Shown: in pieces, positions 7,979-14,755 of the stretch
Position numbering within the stretch: position 1 is the stretch's first letter
Layout: each line of letters begins with the position of its first letter
DNA from: a virus
Strand: one strand, 5' to 3'
DNA: 29,629 nt
IMG/VR virus record: IMGVR_UViG_3300020454_000054
Location: 1-29,629 of that record
Position numbers and translations under genes: made by a program
Notes under the pieces: generated by a model
Databases searched by the model: none
The model's input: the letters and a program-made list of their open reading frames with translations, nothing else
What the model was told of the DNA's origin: nothing

Positions 7979-9127
7979 ATGTCAACACAAAATTGCTCAA
8001 ACTGTTATAACGGCTGTACTGAAATTACTTCAGACAAGTGCGTTAAATATACAGGTGTAGATGTTCCTATATTGGGAATACAAAATGGAGACTCTCTATC
8101 TTTTGTAGAGCAAGCTCTTATTACCTTTTTAGGTTCTACACTTGATGGTACAGGTATACAACCTGTAGTCCCTCCATCAGATATATGTCCTGTAGTACAG
8201 GCTAATCTGGATGAATGTAATCCCTTATCTTTAAATAATTACCTTGTAGGTATCATTAAAACTATTTGTGAGTTAAATGATGAAATACAACAACTAAGTG
8301 GGAGCGGAAACACTGACAAACAATCTTCACCTGCATATAATGTAGAGTGTGTATCCGGAGTTTCAGATAATACTAGTACACGAGATGTCCTACAACAAAC
8401 CATAATAAAGTTATGTGAAGTTGAGCAATCACTGAATACTTTTATTACCGATGTTACTACTAACTACGTACAAATTGTTGACATAAATACGTACATAGAG
8501 AATTATCTTAAGAGTGACCCTAGTCAAAATCTGATAAGTAATAGAATGGTTCCTTTTTCTGCACAACCTTATTTCGGAGAATTAAGTGTATTTGATTCAT
8601 CAGGAGCAGGTATAGGAATTTGGGATAGAATATTCTTATGTAATGGACAGAACGGTACACCAGACTTAAGAGGTAGAGTTCCTGTTGGATCTACATCAAT
8701 GGGTAGTACTGCTATGGATGCAGAGGTTGATCCAGCTCTTGCAGGTAATCCTGCATATGATTTAAACAATGCAGTTGGTACTAATAGTATAACATTACAG
8801 TTAGCTCAAATACCATCTCACACTCATAGTGCTAGTGTAGTTACATCTATAACTCCAGCAGATCATTGTCATTATACAATGAATGTAACTTCTACTAATG
8901 TATCAAATCCTCCTAATGCTGGTAATTATTTATTACAAAGTCAAGGAACTGGTGGTAACTTAGGATATGCTCTAAGAGGAACTGATGCTATACCTGATAT
9001 AGCAAAAACAGATGATGTTACACTAAGTGCAAGCAGTACACCAACTATTCAACCTGCTGGTGGAGGAGTGCCACATGATAACTTCCAGCCTGGACTTGGA
9101 TCATATTATATAATTTACATACCTTAA
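7979..9127 (+). CDS. Tail fibre with T4 gp12-like collar (receptor-binding) domain
   Basis: The protein has 382 residues. The N-terminus is Cys-rich (CSNCYNGC at 6-13, then SDKCVKYTGVDVPILGI), a head I associate with fibres of Bacteroidota phages. Residues about 55-180 are mostly helical and could trimerise. The C-terminal part carries collar-domain marks: FLCNGQNGTPDLRGRVPVG (219-237), an SHTHS metal-binding motif (280-284) and the ending HDNFQPGLGSYYIIYIP (366-382). In the phage T4 gp12 and Mdp families, this region forms an intertwined trimer that binds metal through the HxH histidines and contacts host surface sugars. It follows the protease after 20 bases and is probably the short tail fibre or receptor-binding tip. 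Confidence 0.88.
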   Translation: MSTQNCSNCYNGCTEITSDKCVKYTGVDVPILGIQNGDSLSFVEQALITFLGSTLDGTGIQPVVPPSDICPVVQANLDECNPLSLNNYLVGIIKTICELNDEIQQLSGSGNTDKQSSPAYNVECVSGVSDNTSTRDVLQQTIIKLCEVEQSLNTFITDVTTNYVQIVDINTYIENYLKSDPSQNLISNRMVPFSAQPYFGELSVFDSSGAGIGIWDRIFLCNGQNGTPDLRGRVPVGSTSMGSTAMDAEVDPALAGNPAYDLNNAVGTNSITLQLAQIPSHTHSASVVTSITPADHCHYTMNVTSTNVSNPPNAGNYLLQSQGTGGNLGYALRGTDAIPDIAKTDDVTLSASSTPTIQPAGGGVPHDNFQPGLGSYYIIYIP

Positions 9128-9138
9128 TACTAAAAACA

Positions 9139-9450
9139 ATGGCATACTTACCTACTAATCCTTGTTGTACCGATGTGGTTGTGAACACTCCCTGTGGATG
9201 TTCTAGCACTGTAACGTGTGATCCATGTGCAACAAACGTACATTATTCAAAGTCTATTACATATAATGGACCTATATTACCTTGTTCTAATGTAGAACCT
9301 TGTGATGATTTAAACGTTGCTTTATCTAAAATTGATGCACTTTTGTGTGAATTGAAGAATCAACAAGTAACCAATACATCAGATATTTCTTCTATTAAAC
9401 AACAAATATTACAAATAAACCAAACCTTAAATACTTGTTGCGGATCGTAA
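9139..9450 (+). CDS. Small Cys-rich protein with C-terminal coiled coil
   Basis: The protein has 103 residues. About the first 55 contain many cysteines (CC at 9-10, CGC at 19-21, single Cys at 26, 29 and later), as in the head of the preceding collar fibre. Residues about 57-98 have a heptad-like pattern (LNVALSKIDALLCELKNQQV and ISSIKQQILQINQTL) expected to form a coiled coil, and the protein ends CCGS. It has no known domain. Its stop codon overlaps the next start as TAATG, so the two are probably translationally coupled. It could be an adaptor or trimerisation partner for the neighbouring fibres; this is inferred from form and position. Confidence 0.75.
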   Translation: MAYLPTNPCCTDVVVNTPCGCSSTVTCDPCATNVHYSKSITYNGPILPCSNVEPCDDLNVALSKIDALLCELKNQQVTNTSDISSIKQQILQINQTLNTCCGS

Positions 9451-9707
9451 TGGAAGCATTTATACAATTAACTACTGCAGGAAACAATACTGGACCCTTC
9501 AATCTTTTTTCAGATGTGGATGGGTTCACTACTGCTTTTGAATCTGGCGTTACTAAAGCTCAGTTACTAACTGGTTTTACAACAGCTTTAATACCAGATT
9601 ACACTACTATAGTAAAGGTAGTGTCAGAAGGTTTTTGTACAAACTTTGTTAACATTACATTAGAGGATACCACTACAACAACAAGTACAACAATAACACC
9701 ACCATAA
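9450..9707 (+). CDS. Stand-alone GPF module ending in a Thr linker
   Basis: I choose the ATG at 9450, which overlaps the previous stop as TAATG, in preference to an in-frame TTG at 9435, because the module shared with the neighbours starts at that ATG. The 85-residue protein has the signature GPFNLFSDVDGF near residues 14-25. From residue 74 to the last residue it is only TTTTTSTTITPP, so the linker leads to a stop with no domain after it. It looks like the anchor part of a fibre that lost its distal domain, or a free adaptor subunit. The next gene starts after two bases with another copy of the same module. Confidence 0.75.
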   Translation: MEAFIQLTTAGNNTGPFNLFSDVDGFTTAFESGVTKAQLLTGFTTALIPDYTTIVKVVSEGFCTNFVNITLEDTTTTTSTTITPP

Positions 9708-9709
9708 TT

Positions 9710-10861
9710 ATGGCAGCAATATTACAGATAACATTAACAATAGACGGACAAGCAGGACCATTTGATTTATTTTCAGATGTAGATAACTATGCAGTGGCTT
9801 TTGATACTCAAGTATCAGCTGCAGCTATGGTTGCTGGATACCAAGTAGAGGCTCCTGATGGTACAACTAATGTAAAAGTTTGTTCTACTGGTACATGTGA
9901 AAACTGTGTAATATTGCCAGCAAATTGTCCTACTACTACAACTACAACAAGTAGTTCTACAAGCACTACAACAAGTACAAGTAGTTCAACTACTACATCT
10001 ACCACAACAGTGCAACAAGTCATGATAAAATGGGAACTTACAACCAATACTCCAGGTTCTCTACTTGATACTTTTCCACAGTCATCTATTTTAAATATAG
10101 CTGTAGATGGAGTTAGTCAAGTAAATGCAGGTATTGCAGGAAGCGTAAACATAGTTAGTGGAAACTTTAATATAAATGTAGGAAGTGTACTGACAGCAAC
10201 AATAGAAACAGATAGAGTTGGAGAATATACATTTACACATCAAATATCTAAAGATGGTTCATTCTATCAACCGGCAGATGTGTGTAGTTTCTGTATAGAT
10301 AGCTTTACAACAGCTCTGTCTCCTGCTTATACAGAGAATGGGGCTAATCCTGCTGTAGACTTAACATTTATAGCTAGTACTCGAAAAGAAACTACTACTA
10401 CAACAACAAGCAGTACTTCAAGTAGCACAACAACAACTAGTACTACTCCAGTACCTACCACCACTACTACAAGCACAACGTGTGACTGTAGTTTGAATGG
10501 AGGAAGTGCAGTAGTAGTAGCTGGAACAACCACTACAACAACTACAAAAATTCCTATACCAACAACTACTAGTACTACAACTCAATTTTTATTTAATGCT
10601 TTAATATCACAACAATCAAGTGCTACTCAAAATGCTGGTATATGTAACTATTCTCTAGACAACTTTATATTCAAAAATGGAGTAACTGCTGATGCAGCAG
10701 TAGGAGATATTCTATATATTTCACCAACATCAGGAGCTACATTTAATGGAGGAGGTAATTGGTGGCATTATAAAGGTAATACTACTAGTGCTGGAAATAC
10801 ACAATATATTGAGGTGAATAGTAGTGGGGAGGTTATATCAGAGTTCCCTTGTTTCGCATAA
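9710..10861 (+). CDS. Modular fibre: GPF module, WE-type beta domain, C-terminal adhesin module
   Basis: The protein has 383 residues. Residues 1-68 carry the repeated GPFDLFSDVDNY module. A Thr/Ser linker (75-100) leads to a beta-sandwich-like domain (about 104-224) opening VMIKWEL, related to two domains of the 948-residue adhesin. Further linkers occupy 228-257 and 273-291, with a CDC segment between them. Residues 293-383 form a terminal domain with VGDILYISP, a GNWWHY aromatic patch and the ending EFPCF, resembling a module near residue 1900 of the muzzle-type protein at 15780. The aromatic patch could bind sugar. It lies in a run of four genes sharing the same N-terminal module and is probably an alternative or accessory tail adhesin. 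Confidence 0.78.
   Translation: MAAILQITLTIDGQAGPFDLFSDVDNYAVAFDTQVSAAAMVAGYQVEAPDGTTNVKVCSTGTCENCVILPANCPTTTTTTSSSTSTTTSTSSSTTTSTTTVQQVMIKWELTTNTPGSLLDTFPQSSILNIAVDGVSQVNAGIAGSVNIVSGNFNINVGSVLTATIETDRVGEYTFTHQISKDGSFYQPADVCSFCIDSFTTALSPAYTENGANPAVDLTFIASTRKETTTTTTSSTSSSTTTTSTTPVPTTTTTSTTCDCSLNGGSAVVVAGTTTTTTTKIPIPTTTSTTTQFLFNALISQQSSATQNAGICNYSLDNFIFKNGVTADAAVGDILYISPTSGATFNGGGNWWHYKGNTTSAGNTQYIEVNSSGEVISEFPCFA
9932..10009 (+). repeat. Thr/Ser linker-coding repeat
   Basis: This encodes residues 75-100 of the 383-residue fibre. The 15 bases ACAAGTAGTTCTACA at 9947-9961 are identical and in the same frame at 2447-2461, inside the linker of the 948-residue adhesin. Confidence 0.88.
10391..10582 (+). 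repeat. Paired Thr-rich linkers around a CDC segment
   Basis: This encodes residues 228-291 of the 383-residue fibre: a Thr/Ser tract with a PVP break, a short segment CDCSLNGGSAVVVAG, and a second Thr tract with KIPIP. It joins the WE-type beta domain to the C-terminal adhesin module. Confidence 0.85.
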
Positions 10862-10878
10862 ATATAAATTAACAAAAT

Positions 10879-11115
10879 ATGGCAATAACAGTAAACATAA
10901 AATTAACTTCAGTTGGAAGCTGTGTAAGTGTCGTTGATCTTTATTCTGATCATGATAACTACACAACAGCTTTTGCAACAGGTATATCGGCAACTATCCT
11001 TACAAGTATAGTGGGGTATAACACTGGTAATGTTCCTGTAGGAGCTACTACTGTTAGAATACAGAATAATAATATTCAATGTAATAACTTTGTTGATGTT
11101 CCAATAGTATTCTAA
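10879..11115 (+). CDS. Stand-alone GPF-like module protein
   Basis: The 78-residue protein is essentially only the repeated N-terminal module. VVDLYSDHDNYTTAFATGI near residues 18-36 corresponds to the GPFDLYSD region of its neighbours, although the GPF triplet itself is replaced here by SVV. The segment GATTVRIQ and the CNNFVDVPI end match the closing strands of the other copies. There is no linker and no second domain. It starts 17 bases after the previous stop, and the next gene follows after one base. It may be a minor subunit that caps or binds the same attachment site as the longer fibres. Confidence 0.75.
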   Translation: MAITVNIKLTSVGSCVSVVDLYSDHDNYTTAFATGISATILTSIVGYNTGNVPVGATTVRIQNNNIQCNNFVDVPIVF

Positions 11116-11116
11116 T

Positions 11117-11779
11117 ATGATGACAGTAATTATACAGGCTAGTAATATAGGTAATGATGCTGGTCCTTTTAACTTGTTTTCTCAAGTAAACGGATTTACA
11201 GAAGCTTTTGAGACTGATATAACCAAAGATCAATTGCTTGTAGGTTTTGTATCTTATAATGTACCTGATGGAACTACAATTGTAAGAGTGATGTCTAACA
11301 GTCCTGAGTGTACTAACTATGTTGATAAAGAAATAGATGCTCCACCAAGTTGTCCAGACAGAACATTAGTATTTCAGATATGTAATGAAAATTCATTGTT
11401 AGATGACAACTTTGATATATATCTTAATGGTGTAAATATAGGAGCAGTTGACTTAAGTCAGAATGCACAAGTAGGTAGTGTATTTATAGCGACCCTTACA
11501 CCTATGATAATAACTCAACCTGATTTTGTATGTCCATTAAATAATATGACGATATATAATTTTGATCCTCAGCTTCTTTCTAATAGAAATACTATAGAGA
11601 TGAAGAACACAAAGAACAATGGTAACGGTAATCAAGGAACTATACAGGTTAGAAATTATAAAAACGGAGCAGGAATATCATTAATAGAACCTTGTACAGT
11701 AACAGATTTTACATTTAGTGGTGCTTCAGGATTGGATTTTAGTTTTCAATTCTTCTATAGTGAGTGCTGTAATGAATAA
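11117..11779 (+). CDS. GPF-module fibre-like protein with unknown C-terminal beta domain
   Basis: The protein has 220 residues. Residues 1-72 are the repeated module (GPFNLFSQVNGF, then DGTTIVRV and the CTNYVDKEI end). It is joined directly, without a Thr linker, to a C-terminal domain (about 78-220) rich in short strands, with FDIYLNGVNIG near 103-113 and several cysteines including the final CC pair. I do not recognise this domain. It is the last gene before a pair of terminator hairpins, so it closes the adhesin operon. A virion decoration or fibre role is inferred from the module and position. Confidence 0.75.
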   Translation: MMTVIIQASNIGNDAGPFNLFSQVNGFTEAFETDITKDQLLVGFVSYNVPDGTTIVRVMSNSPECTNYVDKEIDAPPSCPDRTLVFQICNENSLLDDNFDIYLNGVNIGAVDLSQNAQVGSVFIATLTPMIITQPDFVCPLNNMTIYNFDPQLLSNRNTIEMKNTKNNGNGNQGTIQVRNYKNGAGISLIEPCTVTDFTFSGASGLDFSFQFFYSECCNE

Positions 11780-11785
11780 TAAAAA

Positions 11786-11815
11786 AAGTTCTCTTTTGTT
11801 GGTTTTAGAGAACTT
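11786..11815 (+). terminator. First of two tandem hairpins after the adhesin operon
   Basis: A 9-bp perfect stem pairs AAGTTCTCT (11786-11794) with AGAGAACTT (11807-11815) around a T-rich 12-base loop. No long T tract follows directly, so it probably protects the 3' end or assists the hairpin just after it. Confidence 0.6.
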
Positions 11816-11848
11816 CTCCTAGGGGCTATAATGCCCTTGGGAGTTTTT
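11816..11848 (+). terminator. Intrinsic terminator of the adhesin operon
   Basis: CTCCTAGGGGC (11816-11826) pairs with GCCCTTGGGAG (11833-11843), an 11-bp stem with two G-T wobbles and a TATAAT loop, followed by TTTTT (11844-11848). It is a good rho-independent terminator 37 bases after the last fibre gene. Confidence 0.85.
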
Positions 11849-11859
11849 ATTTATAACCA

Positions 11860-11880
11860 AACTAATTATAAAGAATAACC
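11860..11880 (+). promoter_or_regulatory. Intergenic block shared with 29556-29581
   Basis: AACTAAT followed by TATAAAGAATAACC recurs in the gap after the last gene, where AACTAAT and ATTATAAAGAATTACC are spaced slightly further apart. Of the 16 bases ending in ACC, 15 are identical. Both copies lie between transcription units, which suggests a phage regulatory site such as a promoter or an activator site; the function is inferred. Confidence 0.5.
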
Positions 11881-11898
11881 CTGATGGTTAAGTTTTTT
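11876..11898 (+). terminator. Weak third hairpin with T tract
   Basis: TAACC (11876-11880) pairs with GGTTA (11886-11890) around a 5-base loop, followed by AG and six T (11893-11898). The stem is short, so terminator function is uncertain; it overlaps the block shared with the other gap. Confidence 0.35.
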
Positions 11899-11920
11899 AT
11901 GTAAAATGAAATAATTTATC

Positions 11921-11928
11921 TATCTTTG
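11921..11928 (+). promoter_or_regulatory. Bacteroidota-type -7 promoter box
   Basis: TATCTTTG fits the TAnnTTTG consensus of Bacteroidota housekeeping promoters. It lies 28 bases upstream of the metallophosphoesterase start and after the terminators, where a new promoter is expected. No clear -33 TTG element is seen at the usual distance, so strength and identity are uncertain. Confidence 0.5.
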
Positions 11929-11956
11929 AGATATTTTCTAATTAAATACGATATAT

Positions 11957-13201
11957 ATGTCTGAGAATCAGAGTCTTCTTAATCAACTGAAAGAGTTGTT
12001 GAGAAGAAAAAGAAGTGAACAGTGGTATGCTGATAAATTAGGTATCACAGTTGACGAAGTAAAAGAATTGAAAAAAGAACTTAAGGGTAAGAAATATGAT
12101 GAAGGAGATAAGTTTTTAGATAACGCAACTAACAGTAAACAATTCGAAGAAGCAGTAAGAAAAGTAAGTAATGAACAAGGGACAATTGAAAGCACAATAA
12201 CTCTAGACTTTGAACCAAAAAGTGATATAGAGTTAGCACAATTACACAAAATAGACCTAGAAAGGTATGTTATTACAAACTACTGGTCTAAAGTTCTTCC
12301 TAGTGGGAAGTTCACATCTTCGGTCTTTTCTAGAAGAAAAGGTGCGAAAGATTATACAGCTGAAGATTTCAGCAAGTTCTTAAAGAACTATAAGTCAAAC
12401 TACATTCCAATCCCTTCACCTAAAAGAGATGATTCGAAACTAATTGCAGATGTTGAGTTATCTCTTTCTGATTACCATTTAGCTAAGAAACATGTTGATG
12501 GAGATAATGATCCACAGGTAAGGGTCATGAGATTCTTTGATGTTGCAGAGAATCTAACAGACAAGGTTAGATCAGTTTATGATATAAACAAGGTAGTCTT
12601 TCCTATATCTAATGACTTCTTTCATACAGATAACTATCACAAATCTACAACTAACGGTACTCCTCAGGATATAATGATGGATTATGCATCAGAGTATGAA
12701 TTGGGTTTTAACGTTCTGGTAGATACTATTAAGATGTTAAAGGCTAATAGTGAACATGTAGAAGTAATACTTGTACAAGGTAATCATGATAGAACTAAGT
12801 CTTATTATTTGGCTCACGCTTTGGATATATATTTTAAAGCTGATGACAATATAACTTTTGTAAGAGAAGAAGGTTTAATAAAAGCTACAGTGGTAGGTAA
12901 AACATTTATTGGTTTTCATCACGGTAACTGTAAAATTGATGCCCTTCCTCTATTATTTGCAACACATCCAACTTATAGTAAATGGTTTGGTGATGCTACA
13001 TATAGAGAAGTACACACAGGTGATAAACATCACTATATGGCTAAAGAAATAAAAGGGGTTAGAATACAACAGATGCCTAGTTTATCTGGAGCAGATAGAT
13101 GGCATAAAGATAATAACTTCGTACATAGTGTACGAGCTGCTTTAGCCTTAGTATATGATAGTGAGGTAGGAAAGGTAGCTGAATTTGAAGAAAGAATATA
13201 A
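11957..13201 (+). CDS. Calcineurin-like metallophosphoesterase with N-terminal helical DNA-binding-like region
   Basis: The protein has 414 residues. Residues about 14-45 (SEQWYADKLGITVDEVKELKKEL) resemble a helix-turn-helix. The metallophosphoesterase motifs follow in order: SDYH (Asp172, His174), SNDFFHTDN (219-226, in place of GDxxD), GNHD (275-278), GFHHGN (319-324) and GDKHHY (355-360, in place of GHxH). These residues would hold a two-metal centre and cleave phosphodiester bonds, as in SbcD/Mre11-type nucleases or other phosphodiesterases. It opens a new unit behind a terminator and promoter-like box and leads into the neck genes, so it may act on DNA ends during packaging or repair, or be a structural-operon passenger. 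The enzyme class is secure; the substrate is not. Confidence 0.85.
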   Translation: MSENQSLLNQLKELLRRKRSEQWYADKLGITVDEVKELKKELKGKKYDEGDKFLDNATNSKQFEEAVRKVSNEQGTIESTITLDFEPKSDIELAQLHKIDLERYVITNYWSKVLPSGKFTSSVFSRRKGAKDYTAEDFSKFLKNYKSNYIPIPSPKRDDSKLIADVELSLSDYHLAKKHVDGDNDPQVRVMRFFDVAENLTDKVRSVYDINKVVFPISNDFFHTDNYHKSTTNGTPQDIMMDYASEYELGFNVLVDTIKMLKANSEHVEVILVQGNHDRTKSYYLAHALDIYFKADDNITFVREEGLIKATVVGKTFIGFHHGNCKIDALPLLFATHPTYSKWFGDATYREVHTGDKHHYMAKEIKGVRIQQMPSLSGADRWHKDNNFVHSVRAALALVYDSEVGKVAEFEERI

Positions 13202-13203
13202 CT

Positions 13204-13344
13204 ATGGCAACAAAGTATGGAAAGCCTACACCAGGTAAGAATGTAAAAGCACCAAAGATTCGTCCCTATAATATGAAAAAGAATTATATGAGAGAGGCTG
13301 ATCAAATGGGAGGAATACAAGGATTTGGTAACTCTAAAAAATAA
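13204..13344 (+). CDS. 46-residue basic protein, unknown
   Basis: A short ORF fills the space between the phosphoesterase (two bases before) and the next small gene (two bases after). The codons give a Lys/Gly-rich protein with segments TKYGKPTPGKN, PYNMKKNYMREADQMGG and a GFGNSKK end. It has no Cys, membrane segment or known motif. The tight spacing on both sides and its ATG context support a real gene. The basic composition suits a DNA- or capsid-associated minor protein, but this is only a guess. Confidence 0.65.
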   Translation: MATKYGKPTPGKNVKAPKIRPYNMKKNYMREADQMGGIQGFGNSKK

Positions 13345-13346
13345 AT

Positions 13347-13550
13347 ATGGCACCCAAATTAAAACCAAGCAGCAAAGAATACTTAAGAGATTCAAATGGT
13401 AGAATGCTTCAGAAGTGGGAATGGAAACATTACACAGTAGCAAGTACCTCTACTGCCGAACTCAAAAAACTATTAACTAGTCCCTCTATGACCAGAAAAA
13501 AGAATGTCATACAGAGAGAGCTTGACAAAAGAAAATTATGGCAACACTAA
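13347..13550 (+). CDS. 67-residue basic protein, unknown
   Basis: The protein is basic, with LRDSNGRMLQKWEWKHY in the middle and a helical end (TRKKNVIQRELDKRKLWQH). Its last 13 bases overlap the start of the ring-type gene at 13538, so translation is probably coupled. I do not recognise a family. Small basic proteins in this place of Bacteroidota phages may be minor head or neck proteins. Confidence 0.65.
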   Translation: MAPKLKPSSKEYLRDSNGRMLQKWEWKHYTVASTSTAELKKLLTSPSMTRKKNVIQRELDKRKLWQH

Positions 13551-14263
13551 GAAAATTAGTTTCAGACATTCGTGGAACACATAAAATCTTATCTACTGAT
13601 GCACTTATCACAGACAGAGTTATTGCGTCTGAGATAAGAAATCAGTCACAAATGTTAATAAAAAGAGAAACTAATTTAAGAAAGTTATGGGCTAGTGATA
13701 CGTTATACACTACTATCAATTGTTTAGAGATGAAGGAAGTTCCAATCTCTGAATGTTGTGACTATGTAGATGAATGTACAGTATCAAGAACTATAAATAA
13801 GTTACCTAGAATATCTGAAGGTAACTATCAATATGTAATACAAGGTGTATACTCCATAGATGCTATGGGAGGTAGAGGCACCAAGTTAAAAGAAATAACT
13901 ATTAATAGATACTTAAATCTATTAAAATTACCTGTAGTAAAGAATGATTATTACTTCTGGATCTCCAATGGATATCTGTATGTAAACAATCCTTTACTAA
14001 AGGCTATTAGAATGGCTGCATTTTTTGAAGAAGATGTGCCAAGTGAAGTATTGTATCCAGAATGTGGATGTGGTGGTAACGTATCAGATGAAGAATACTG
14101 CATAAATCCTTTAGATAAGGAGTATGCTTTACCTGGTTACTTAGAGTCTTCTGCTCTAGGATTAGTATCACAAAAACTATTAGCTACATACTTCCAAATT
14201 AAAACCGACATGACTCAAGAGGGTATAGATGGACAAGCTCCAAATGCCCAACCGACTCAATAA
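13538..14263 (+). CDS. crAss-like neck/ring structural protein
   Basis: The protein has 241 residues. The N-terminal stretch, with SDIRGTHKILSTDALITDR and ASEIRNQS, followed by RKLW, CLEMKEVPISECC and VIQGVYSID, is a pattern I recognise from conserved structural proteins of crAss-like and related Bacteroidota phages encoded near the portal-to-tail region. A helical N-terminus (about 1-55) is followed by a mixed alpha/beta body with YYFWISNGYLYVNN (about 140-153) and a Cys cluster CGCGG (176-180). In the known phiCrAss001 virion, proteins of this region form stacked rings below the portal. Which ring this one forms cannot be told from sequence alone. Its gene overlaps the previous one by 13 bases. 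Confidence 0.75.
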   Translation: MATLRKLVSDIRGTHKILSTDALITDRVIASEIRNQSQMLIKRETNLRKLWASDTLYTTINCLEMKEVPISECCDYVDECTVSRTINKLPRISEGNYQYVIQGVYSIDAMGGRGTKLKEITINRYLNLLKLPVVKNDYYFWISNGYLYVNNPLLKAIRMAAFFEEDVPSEVLYPECGCGGNVSDEEYCINPLDKEYALPGYLESSALGLVSQKLLATYFQIKTDMTQEGIDGQAPNAQPTQ

Positions 14264-14272
14264 TAACTATGT

Positions 14273-14752
14273 ATGTCAAGAGTAGCAGTTGACTGGCGAA
14301 GTGCAAGTAAAAAGAATTATGAGGACTTCTGTAAGAAGCACCCTTTAATATCTCTAACTTTCGATGAGTGGAGAAATATTCTTTATGGCTTTAACGAGTC
14401 TTTCAAACACTACATCTTGGAAACAGGAGAGAAAGAAAAACTACCCACTGGATTTGGAGAGTTTTCTGTAAATAAAAAGAAAAGAAGAAGAACTAAAGGT
14501 GTTAATGGAAAAGAGTTTGTAAACCTACCTATTGACTGGCAAAAAACTAGAGAGAAAGGAAAGGTTATATACAACTTCAATTATCATACTGAAGGATACT
14601 TTTTTGGATGGATGTGGTTTAAATCCACTGCAAGATTTAGAAACTCAGATCTGTGGTACTTTAAACCTTCAAGACGAACATCTAGAGATCTTTCTCACTA
14701 TTTAAAAGCAGATCCTAAATACCAACACATTTATCATGAATGGAAAAAATAA
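14273..14752 (+). CDS. Conserved crAss-like structural-block protein
   Basis: The protein has 159 residues and is rich in basic and aromatic residues. The segment KLPTGFGEFSVNKKKRRRTK (about 61-80) is strongly basic, and NLPIDWQKTREKGKVIYNFN, YHTEGYFFGWMWFK and WYFKPSRRTSRDLSHYL form a run I know from a conserved family encoded in the neck region of crAss-like phages. There is no enzyme motif. It lies 9 bases after the ring-type protein and 3 bases before the next neck gene. The basic patch may contact DNA or another ring protein; a neck or packaging role is inferred. Confidence 0.72.
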   Translation: MSRVAVDWRSASKKNYEDFCKKHPLISLTFDEWRNILYGFNESFKHYILETGEKEKLPTGFGEFSVNKKKRRRTKGVNGKEFVNLPIDWQKTREKGKVIYNFNYHTEGYFFGWMWFKSTARFRNSDLWYFKPSRRTSRDLSHYLKADPKYQHIYHEWKK

Positions 14753-14755
14753 GTT

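Noticed and set aside
9435-9449. TTG start for the 85-residue module protein
   Set aside because: The ATG at 9450 overlaps the previous stop as TAATG, as seen again at 23452, and aligns with the start of the module in its neighbours.
7979-10861. Diversity-generating retroelement target at a fibre 3' end
   Set aside because: I found no template/variable repeat pair, adenine-biased differences or reverse transcriptase in the window. Such elements occur in some related phages, so the rest of the genome could be checked.
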